From the NCBI GenBank assembly GCA_022706865.1, contig JAKJBT010000098.1:1-5589 (forward strand): DNA of 5,589 nucleotides, read 5' to 3'. How positions within the stretch are numbered: the stretch's first letter is position 1; every line of letters begins with the position of its first letter. Under the pieces are notes generated by a model that was given only the letters and a program-made list of their open reading frames with translations, was not told the origin of the DNA and ran no database searches. Below are positions 1-4,633 of the stretch, piece after piece. The stretch comes from Bacillota bacterium (GTDB taxonomy: Bacteria; Bacillota_A; Clostridia; Lutisporales; Lutisporaceae). The translations under genes and the position numbers were made by a program.

Positions 1-241
1 TTGTCCCTTCTTTGGTTGGATGCTCATGCTCAATCTCAATGCTCTTCCCAATTGTAATATAGTGCTCAGGAAGCAGAGGATCAATAGTTTTTACTGCCGC
101 TTCAATCATCAGCGCAGAAAGTGTCGGCGTTGCCAACAGATTCTTCAAAGCTCCGCTGCCAAAATTCAATGCAGTGTCTTCTTTGGATATGACCTTTTGA
201 ACGGATTTTGACATTCCGATGGAGAGTTCCGGCATCTTCAT
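1..241 (-). CDS. FlK-like hotdog-fold thioesterase family protein, 5' part (truncated by window edge)
   Basis: Reading the minus strand from an ATG at 241 gives 80 codons, beginning MKMPELSIGMSKSVQKV, that run off the left edge without a stop. The N-terminal pattern (MSKSVxKVxxxEDTAxxFGSG, then ATPTLSALMIEAAV, then IGKSIEIEHEHPT) resembles small single-domain hotdog thioesterases related to fluoroacetyl-CoA thioesterase FlK. Those proteins are usually about 125-140 residues, so roughly the last 40% is missing. They hydrolyse acyl-CoA thioesters in the cytoplasm; the substrate here cannot be inferred. By eye, Thr38 and His72 align with the FlK catalytic Thr and His, while the Glu position falls on Ile46, with Glu47 next to it. 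The start at 241 is preferred over the in-frame ATG at 235 because GAGGTG lies 5 nt upstream of it. The gene points the same way as pyrBI but lies beyond that operon's terminator and has its own promoter, so it is probably a separate unit. The family call is by recognition, not by search. Confidence 0.75.
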   Translation of the reverse strand, partial: MKMPELSIGMSKSVQKVISKEDTALNFGSGALKNLLATPTLSALMIEAAVKTIDPLLPEHYITIGKSIEIEHEHPTKEGT

Positions 242-246
242 GCTAA

Positions 247-267
247 CACCTCTTTATTTTTATTATA
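247..267 (-). promoter_or_regulatory. Putative -10 box and RBS of the thioesterase gene
   Basis: On the minus strand a perfect TATAAT lies at 267-262, followed by AGAGGTG at 253-247, 5 nt before the ATG at 241. No convincing -35 hexamer is seen 16-18 bp upstream; the region reads TTATAT. A start site about 7 nt after the -10 would leave a very short leader of roughly 14 nt, with the RBS almost at the RNA 5' end. The position after the pyrI terminator supports independent transcription. Confidence 0.45.
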
Positions 268-321
268 CCATAAAATTACATCCAATATAACCCTGTCAGC
301 TATTATATCTGTAACCCGACT

Positions 322-361
322 AAAAAATAGAATCCCAGGAATCAATGTGAATCCTGGGATT
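322..361 (-). terminator. Rho-independent terminator of the pyrBI operon
   Basis: A perfect 10-bp inverted repeat, AATCCCAGGA (331-340) and TCCTGGGATT (352-361), encloses an 11-nt loop. Read on the minus strand the hairpin is followed by CTATTTTTTA, a U tract at 327-322. It begins about 40 nt after the pyrI stop codon. The plus-strand side has no comparable T run, so it acts mainly on minus-strand transcripts. Confidence 0.88.
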
Positions 362-401
362 ATTTATGCTTCAAAGTTTAGCTGAAACCTCGTATCAAAT
401 T

Positions 402-833
402 TTATATACTGTATGATGTCAATTCTTCACAATAGCTGCATCGATAATGAATCTTCCCGTTTGAGTGGGCAAGCCGGAACTTGGGAGCCACATACTCGTC
501 AAAATTGCTGACACACCTGGGATTCTTGCATTTGAACAATCCTTGCACTTCTTCCGGTATAATGGTATTCATCTTTTTGACTATCTCATCGTTTTCAATT
601 ATGTTTACGGTTATATTGGGGTCTATCAATCCCAGCATTGTAAGGTCCACATCTATCTTGTTCTCGATTTTTATTATATCCTTCCTGCCAAGCTTCCTGC
701 TTGGTACATTAATCAGAAGCACAACCGGGAAGTTTACCTCATCAAGCTTGAGCTTCTCAAAGATTTTTATTCCATTGCCCGCAGCTATATGGTCTATTAC
801 TATGCCGCAATTAATGCTATTTACGGTTAACAT
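402..833 (-). CDS. pyrI: Aspartate carbamoyltransferase regulatory chain PyrI
   Basis: PyrI pairs with PyrB in the aspartate carbamoyltransferase holoenzyme, binds nucleotides (CTP/UTP inhibit and ATP activates in E. coli) and transmits the signal to the catalytic trimers. The chosen start [16 protein letters not shown] gives 143 residues, slightly shorter than the 153-residue E. coli protein. Numbering from this start, the N-terminal allosteric domain has the nucleotide-site Asp14-His15 (VIDHI), Lys55 in [11 protein letters not shown], and Lys87 in the DEIVKK stretch; these match E. coli Asp19, His20, Lys60 and Lys94. The C-terminal zinc domain has four cysteines as CKNPRC (Cys102, Cys107) and CSYC (Cys132, Cys135), the structural Zn ligands that contact PyrB. 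An in-frame ATG at 839 is possible, but GGGGGTGG directly abuts it; for the ATG at 833 the same sequence has normal spacing, and homologues begin MLxVNSI. The gene overlaps the pyrB end by 17 bp, which suggests translational coupling and matched subunit supply. Confidence 0.95.
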   Translation of the reverse strand: MLTVNSINCGIVIDHIAAGNGIKIFEKLKLDEVNFPVVLLINVPSRKLGRKDIIKIENKIDVDLTMLGLIDPNITVNIIENDEIVKKMNTIIPEEVQGLFKCKNPRCVSNFDEYVAPKFRLAHSNGKIHYRCSYCEELTSYSI

Positions 834-1761
834 GTACATCCACCCCCAATAAGAGCGCCATCAGCGCCATTCTCACATATATTCCGAATTCCGCCTGTTT
901 AAAGTATACTGCCCTCTTATCATCATCAACATCATAGCTTATCTCGTTAACCCTCGGCAGAGGATGCATTACCAGCATATCCTCCCTGGATTCCTTAAGC
1001 TTGCTCCTGCTGAGAATATAACTGTCCTTAAGCCTCATGTAATCTGCTTCGTTAAAGAACCTTTCCTTTTGAATTCTCGTCATATACAGCACATCAACCT
1101 GTTTTATCACTTCTTCAAGGTTTTCCGTCTCATAAATACCCACATTATACTTTTCCAGAAGACTTGACTTCAAGTGTTCGGGAAGCCTAAGCTCAGCGGG
1201 AGATACCAGTACGAATTTTGAGCCTTTATAGCGGGACATCGCACTTATCAGTGAATGAACCGTCCTACCGAATTTGAGATCCCCGCAGAAAGCTATTGTC
1301 TGATTATCCAATGTTCCTTTATATCTTCTTATGGTAAGCAGGTCTGTCAATGTCTGTGTCGGGTGCTGATGTCCTCCGTCGCCTCCGTTTATTACGGGAA
1401 TGAGCGAATATTCTGAAGCAAGTTTAGGTGCTCCCTCCTTGGGGTGCCTCATTACCACAATATCTGCGTATGAACTCAATACCCTTATGGTGTCAGCTAT
1501 GCTTTCCCCCTTTGATACCGAGCTTGTGCTCGCATCAGAAAAGCCAAGTACCTTTCCTCCCATTCTCAGCATTGCTGATTCAAAGCTCAGCCTTGTTCTT
1601 GTACTTGGCTCATAAAACAGTGTCCCAAGAATTTTCCCATTGCAGATATTCCCGAATGAATCCCTGTCATCTGCCATTCTGTCAGCCAGGTTAAAAATCT
1701 CATCCAGTTCCGATAGGCTGAAATCATTGGGGTCAATCAAATGTCTGCCTTTTAAACTCAT
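817..1761 (-). CDS. pyrB: Aspartate carbamoyltransferase catalytic chain PyrB
   Basis: PyrB condenses carbamoyl phosphate with L-aspartate to carbamoyl-aspartate, the first committed step of UMP synthesis, in the cytoplasm. The 314-residue length is normal for the family. The carbamoyl-phosphate domain carries [13 protein letters not shown] (Ser53-Thr54-Arg55-Thr56-Arg57), SKGES with Lys84 from the 80s loop, MRHP with Arg105, and HPTQT (His133, Gln136). The aspartate domain carries [11 protein letters not shown] (Arg166), [10 protein letters not shown] (Arg229, 240s loop) and [10 protein letters not shown] (residues 265-274). All catalytic residues known from E. coli are present, so the enzyme looks intact. 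The start at 1761 follows a strong AGGAGG (1774-1769) with 7-nt spacing. The gene leads the pyrBI operon and sits behind a leader with two PyrR-type RNA elements, so expression should fall when UMP/UTP is plentiful. A separate pyrI makes this the allosteric, E. coli-like ATCase rather than the unregulated Bacillus type. Confidence 0.98.
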   Translation of the reverse strand: MSLKGRHLIDPNDFSLSELDEIFNLADRMADDRDSFGNICNGKILGTLFYEPSTRTRLSFESAMLRMGGKVLGFSDASTSSVSKGESIADTIRVLSSYADIVVMRHPKEGAPKLASEYSLIPVINGGDGGHQHPTQTLTDLLTIRRYKGTLDNQTIAFCGDLKFGRTVHSLISAMSRYKGSKFVLVSPAELRLPEHLKSSLLEKYNVGIYETENLEEVIKQVDVLYMTRIQKERFFNEADYMRLKDSYILSRSKLKESREDMLVMHPLPRVNEISYDVDDDKRAVYFKQAEFGIYVRMALMALLLGVDVHVNRK

Positions 1762-1771
1762 GTATTCTCCT

Positions 1772-1804
1772 CCTTCTTAGTCTCTCCGGACTATTATTTA
1801 AAGG
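1772..1804 (-). promoter_or_regulatory. Second PyrR-type RNA hairpin overlapping the pyrB Shine-Dalgarno
   Basis: In the minus-strand transcript CCUU (1804-1801) can pair with AAGG (1775-1772). Above an internal loop, AGUC (1792-1789) pairs with GACU (1782-1779) around the hexaloop CGGAGA. The core AGUCCGGAGAGACU fits the conserved PyrR-binding loop pattern (AGUCC-N-G-N-GAG-R-CU) flanked by CCUUUAA and AAGG. The lower stem's AAGG is the 5' half of the AAGGAGGAG ribosome binding site (AGGAGG at 1774-1769). PyrR bound here would hold part of the SD in a stem. Translational repression by PyrR through SD occlusion is described in some bacteria; its use here is inferred. Confidence 0.72.
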
Positions 1805-1821
1805 TTACCCATTCAGGGCAT

Positions 1822-1851
1822 AAAAAAAACCTCACACCTGTGGGCATGAAG
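1822..1851 (-). terminator. Attenuator terminator in the pyrBI leader
   Basis: The transcript has a 9-bp hairpin with some G-U pairs: CUUCAUGCC (1851-1843), loop CACA (1842-1839) and GGUGUGAGG (1838-1830). It is followed directly by eight U (1829-1822). It lies about 60 nt before the pyrB start and downstream of a PyrR-binding loop, so it is the conditional terminator of a PyrR attenuator rather than the end of a gene. Confidence 0.82.
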
Positions 1852-1900
1852 TAATTTTAATCGCCAGATACACTATCAAAAACCTTACCAGCCTCACAGG
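1837..1900 (-). promoter_or_regulatory. Antiterminator pairing of the PyrR attenuator
   Basis: CCUGUGAGGC (1900-1891), inside the PyrR-binding loop, can pair with GCCCACAGG (1845-1837): nine base pairs with one bulged A. The distal strand covers part of the terminator's 5' arm, its loop and the first two bases of its 3' arm. This fold and the terminator therefore exclude each other. The proximal strand is locked away when the PyrR hairpin forms, which completes the three-state switch. Confidence 0.75.
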
Positions 1901-1915
1901 ACTAAATTAAAGGTT
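1881..1915 (-). promoter_or_regulatory. PyrR-binding anti-antiterminator hairpin (PyrR RNA element)
   Basis: In the transcript AACCUU (1915-1910) pairs with AAGGUU (1886-1881). The inner part contains AGUCCUGUGAGGCU, in which AGUC pairs with GGCU (one G-U) around the hexaloop CUGUGA. This matches the conserved PyrR binding loop of Firmicute pyr leaders (UUUAA..AGUCC-NGNGAG-GCU..AAGG). UMP- or UTP-bound PyrR stabilises this hairpin, which prevents the antiterminator and lets the terminator at 1851-1822 form. The pyrR gene itself is not in the window. Confidence 0.88.
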
Positions 1916-1927
1916 ATCTTTTTTCTT

Positions 1928-1956
1928 AAGATATCATAACGAAGAAATGTTGTCAA
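1928..1956 (-). promoter_or_regulatory. Sigma-A-type promoter of pyrBI
   Basis: A perfect -35 TTGACA (1956-1951) is followed after exactly 17 bp by TATCTT (1933-1928), which matches the -10 consensus at four of six positions. A start near 1921 would give a leader of about 160 nt that contains the whole PyrR switch. Confidence 0.75.
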
Positions 1957-1967
1957 TAAAATGATAT
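1931..1967. repeat. Inverted repeat around the pyrBI -35 region
   Basis: The 7-bp arms ATATCAT (1931-1937) and ATGATAT (1961-1967) flank the -35 box and part of the spacer with a 23-bp gap. The arms are AT-rich and could occur by chance; an operator role is only a possibility. Confidence 0.25.
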
Positions 1968-2071
1968 GATAAGTTTTTTTCAAATTACACCCAAAAACCA
2001 TAACCAACCTGCGAATTGTATATTAAACACAAAAATCCATTCAAAGAAAAAAGAAACAAGGAGGAAATCTT
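1957..2071 (+). promoter_or_regulatory. Divergent intergenic region and RBS of the SLH protein gene
   Basis: This AT-rich stretch separates the divergent pyrBI promoter from the SLH gene. A strong RBS, AAGGAGG at 2058-2064, lies 7 nt before the ATG at 2072. TATATT (2019-2024), preceded by TTG, is the best -10 candidate on the plus strand, but no acceptable -35 lies 16-18 bp upstream. The actual promoter is therefore unresolved and may use a different sigma factor. No other gene is visible here. Confidence 0.45.
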
Positions 2072-4510
2072 ATGTTGAAGAAAAAGTTGGCGGCACTGGG
2101 AATTGCAGTAGTATTCACACTCTCTTCCTTAACTACAACGGTTTTTGCAGATAATAAAAAGCCGGCAGCGGGAGGAAATATAACAATCAAAGTTGTAGCT
2201 CCCGGCAAAGGTAATGCATATGGGCAAACAAAAATCAAAAAGAACGAAGTGAAAAAATACAAATTTGATGATTGCGCTGATATCACCTGGGCCCTCAATG
2301 CAATTGAAAAGTTAGCCGGGAAAGGAATAATCGGAGGCATCGGCAACGGCAAGTATGCACCAAAAAGTAATGTCACTCATGTAGAGGCTCTTGCAATGGT
2401 TATGAGACTGACAGGTGATGCCAAAGAAGCGGAAGGCATGGGCAAAAAGGTTCACCCCTTCTATCAAGGTATATTGCCTAATTGGGGCTATGGCTATATA
2501 TTCATGGCAATAGAAAAAGGGATCCTGCTCCCTGAAGAACTGAAAGATTTCAATCCCAACAAACCTGCAAAGCGTCATGAAATTGCAAAGTATATCATAA
2601 GAGCAATGGGAGAAACCAAAAAAGCTTTAAAGCATATGGATGAAGACCTGGATTTCAAGGACAGCAGCGCTGTACCGGATAAATCAGTGGGTTATGTGTA
2701 CCTTGTAAGTGAACTGAAAATTATGATTGGCAATGAAAAAAATATGTTCAAGCCAATGGATCCTGTGACAAGGGCCGAAATGGCCGTACTTCTCGACAGG
2801 GCTGAAGGCAAGTTTGACCTTCCGGATACTGACAACAGAAAGAACAGCACAGTATTTGTCTCTGCAGATGTCGATGACAATGAAATCACTGTCAAGGTAA
2901 AAGGAGTCACTGTAACTTACGATGTGCTTGAAGATGTACAGGTTTACAGGGATGGTTCCTTTGAAACTATAGAAGACCTTGTAAAAGGCGATATTCTGCA
3001 GCTTACATTAAACGACAGCAAAGACGTAATATTCATTGAGGTTGTTAAGAGTGCTGAAGATGACGATGATGAGGAAGATGAAATACCGGTATCCTTCCGT
3101 GCTGTATCCGACAGCAGCCTTCCAAAGGTACTCAAGGATGAAATAGACGATATGAAGTCTAAGGAAAGCTATGCAGCATATGAATATGACAACTATATTT
3201 ACCTTGTGGCTGCAATGGGCAGGCAGAGGACCGGCGGTTATGATATAGAAATAGAAAAGGTATATAAGATTGGGGATAACGATGAATATACAATAAAAGC
3301 TGTAGTTGATACAGATGAACCTTCTTCCGGCTCCAATGTCACCCAGGCAGTCACCTACCCGTACAGTGTTGTAAAGTTTAAGAGCTTTGACAACATTGAA
3401 GAAGTTATATTCGTGGATGAAGATGATGATGAACTTGACAATGTAGAGATTGAAGACCTTGATGAAATAACCATCATAGAAGGTAAAATATACGGCCTGG
3501 CATCCAGCAGCAAAACAATAAGAATTGAAAAGTCAAACGGCTCAAAAGTAAGCTATACAGTTCCTTCCGGTGCTGAAATCATTGTAAACGGCGATGATGA
3601 TGCAAAATTCTCTGATCTTGAAGTAGGAATGAGCATAGAAATTGAAATAGCTGATGACAAGGTTACAAAGGTTACCGCAGAAGATGCTGATGAAAACAAA
3701 GTTTCTTTTTCCGAAGTTGATTATGATGATTTATCTGACAGATTGAAGGATCAGGTCAATTATCTGAAGCTCAATAAAAACTACAAGGCTTATGAATATG
3801 ACAACTATGTATACCTTATAGCCACAATGGGCAAAAAGAATTCTGACGGCTATAAAATCAATATAGATGACGTATACAAGATTAAGAACGGAAATAAATA
3901 TACAATCAAAGCAGTTGTCGATATCGACACTCCTTCATCCACCAGCAGCAGTGATTCGGTATATCCGTACAGTATTGTAAGATTCAAGAATTTTGATGGG
4001 ATAGATACTATCAGGTTTGTTGACGAGAACAACAACAAGCTTTCTGAAGCAAAAATAGTAGAACTGGATGAAGTTGTTACTGTAGAAGGGATAATCAGCG
4101 CAATTAATTCAAGCAGCAAGCAGATAAAAGTAAAGAAGTCAAACGGCACGACAGTTGCTCTCACAATACCAAGCAGTGCTGAAATAACAGTAAACGATGA
4201 TGACGATGCAAGTTTTTCGGATTTTGAAGTAGGTATGAAGGCGGAAGTAGAAATTGTCGGCGATATAGTAACAGAGGTTGTAGCGGAAGATGATGAAACA
4301 GAAGTAACCGGCACACTTACGGGGATAAGCATCAGCACAGTCAAGAAAATCACTTTAAAGGTTGACGGCACAACCAAAGCCTATACAGTGGATTCAGATG
4401 TCAAGGTCATTATCGATAATGAGACTAAAAGGGTTGAGGATCTTAACGTAAACGATAAATTGACCTTAAAGTTCACAAACGGCATTCTGGTAGAAATAGA
4501 AAAGGAATAA
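2072..4510 (+). CDS. Secreted SLH-domain surface protein with tandem PrcB_C-like modules
   Basis: This 812-residue exported protein was probably built for the cell surface. Residues 1-26 form a signal peptide (MLKKK, a hydrophobic core, predicted cleavage VFA|DN). Three SLH domains follow at about 64-115, 128-180 and 193-246; such domains bind secondary cell-wall polymers on peptidoglycan. Only the third has the canonical TRAE (233-236); the others read THVE and KRHE. A beta-rich module (about 258-325) and an acidic linker (329-337) lead into two 204-residue repeats (340-543 and 544-744). Each repeat starts with a PrcB_C-like module (Y-E-Y-D-N-Y, MG.....GY, YTIKAVVD, YPYS-V-FK) and ends with a beta module carrying a DDD-rich loop and SD-EVGM. 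A last beta module (about 744-810) closes the protein. There is one cysteine and strong acidity, which suggests cation binding. No catalytic motif is seen, so a structural or protein-binding role is inferred. PrcB_C is named after Treponema denticola PrcB, a partner of a surface protease. A terminator follows, so the gene is probably monocistronic. Confidence 0.9.
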   Translation: MLKKKLAALGIAVVFTLSSLTTTVFADNKKPAAGGNITIKVVAPGKGNAYGQTKIKKNEVKKYKFDDCADITWALNAIEKLAGKGIIGGIGNGKYAPKSNVTHVEALAMVMRLTGDAKEAEGMGKKVHPFYQGILPNWGYGYIFMAIEKGILLPEELKDFNPNKPAKRHEIAKYIIRAMGETKKALKHMDEDLDFKDSSAVPDKSVGYVYLVSELKIMIGNEKNMFKPMDPVTRAEMAVLLDRAEGKFDLPDTDNRKNSTVFVSADVDDNEITVKVKGVTVTYDVLEDVQVYRDGSFETIEDLVKGDILQLTLNDSKDVIFIEVVKSAEDDDDEEDEIPVSFRAVSDSSLPKVLKDEIDDMKSKESYAAYEYDNYIYLVAAMGRQRTGGYDIEIEKVYKIGDNDEYTIKAVVDTDEPSSGSNVTQAVTYPYSVVKFKSFDNIEEVIFVDEDDDELDNVEIEDLDEITIIEGKIYGLASSSKTIRIEKSNGSKVSYTVPSGAEIIVNGDDDAKFSDLEVGMSIEIEIADDKVTKVTAEDADENKVSFSEVDYDDLSDRLKDQVNYLKLNKNYKAYEYDNYVYLIATMGKKNSDGYKINIDDVYKIKNGNKYTIKAVVDIDTPSSTSSSDSVYPYSIVRFKNFDGIDTIRFVDENNNKLSEAKIVELDEVVTVEGIISAINSSSKQIKVKKSNGTTVALTIPSSAEITVNDDDDASFSDFEVGMKAEVEIVGDIVTEVVAEDDETEVTGTLTGISISTVKKITLKVDGTTKAYTVDSDVKVIIDNETKRVEDLNVNDKLTLKFTNGILVEIEKE
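3089..3700 (+). repeat. Internal repeat unit 1 of the SLH protein (residues 340-543)
   Basis: First copy of a 204-residue in-frame duplication. It starts VSFRAVSDSSLP, includes a PrcB_C-like module with MGRQRTGGY (382-390), and ends with a beta module carrying NGDDDAKFSDLEVGM (506-520). Its GGY turn matches the PrcB_C family pattern better than the second copy does. Over residues 370-419 it is identical to the second copy at 31 of 50 positions by hand count. Confidence 0.85.
3701..4303 (+). repeat. Internal repeat unit 2 of the SLH protein (residues 544-744)
   Basis: Second copy of the duplicated unit, offset by 204 residues. It starts VSFSEVDYDDLSDRLKDQ, has MGKKNSDGY (586-594), and ends with NDDDDASFSDFEVGM (708-722). 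The DNA copies have diverged: only short identical stretches remain, such as the 18 bases encoding YEYDNY plus flanks. The duplication is therefore old, not a recent slippage or assembly artefact. Confidence 0.85.
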
Positions 4511-4538
4511 ATCAAATCTTGGTCATATCCACTCTCTC

Positions 4539-4567
4539 GGCAGCCAAAGCTGGCTGCCTTCTTTTTT
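4539..4567 (+). terminator. Rho-independent terminator after the SLH gene
   Basis: A GC-rich 8-bp stem, GGCAGCCA (4539-4546) and TGGCTGCC (4551-4558), encloses the loop AAGC and is followed by TTCTTTTTT. It starts 28 bp after the SLH stop codon and separates that gene from the downstream membrane-protein gene. Confidence 0.92.
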
Positions 4568-4580
4568 GTTAATATTGTAC

Positions 4581-4609
4581 TTGCCTCTGTAATATTTATT
4601 TATTATAAG
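4581..4609 (+). promoter_or_regulatory. Putative promoter of the spoVB-like gene
   Basis: TTGCCT (4581-4586) and TATAAG (4604-4609) are separated by 17 bp and match the sigma-A consensus at four and five of six positions. The position between the terminator and the RBS is sensible, although the leader would be short (start near 4616, RBS AAGGGAG at 4617-4623). In Bacillus subtilis spoVB is a sigma-E gene; no good sigma-E -10 (CATACAAT-like) was found here at the right distance. Confidence 0.4.
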
Positions 4610-4633
4610 GTTTTAAAAGGGAGTGGATAAGCA

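Noticed and set aside
20..211. Plus-strand frame of 63 codons opposite the thioesterase
   Set aside because: The minus-strand thioesterase has homologue-like sequence, an RBS and a -10 box; this frame has none of these.
465..852. Plus-strand open frames of about 120 codons opposite pyrI
   Set aside because: They are antisense to a clear pyrI with all its Zn cysteines, have no RBS, and look like no known protein.
964..1694. Plus-strand open frames opposite pyrB
   Set aside because: They are short shadows of the intact catalytic chain, with no RBS or recognisable domains.
1791..1847. Possible 17-codon leader peptide (MPTGVRFFLCPEWVTFK) in the pyrBI leader
   Set aside because: No ribosome binding site precedes its ATG, and it starts inside the terminator hairpin. 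The leader is explained by PyrR elements, not by translation-coupled attenuation.
3061..3084. GAT/GAA-rich run as a possible simple-sequence (phase-variable) repeat
   Set aside because: The codons are mixed GAT, GAC, GAG and GAA rather than a uniform repeat, and encode an acidic linker in frame.
2041..4377. Minus-strand open frames opposite the SLH gene, up to 175 codons
   Set aside because: The Ser- and Ile-rich translations are what Asp/Glu-rich codons give in antisense. They have no RBS or family resemblance.
4522..4529. GTCATATC resembling a sigma-E -35 element
   Set aside because: No CATACAAT-like -10 lies 13-15 bp downstream, and the following bases form the SLH gene terminator.
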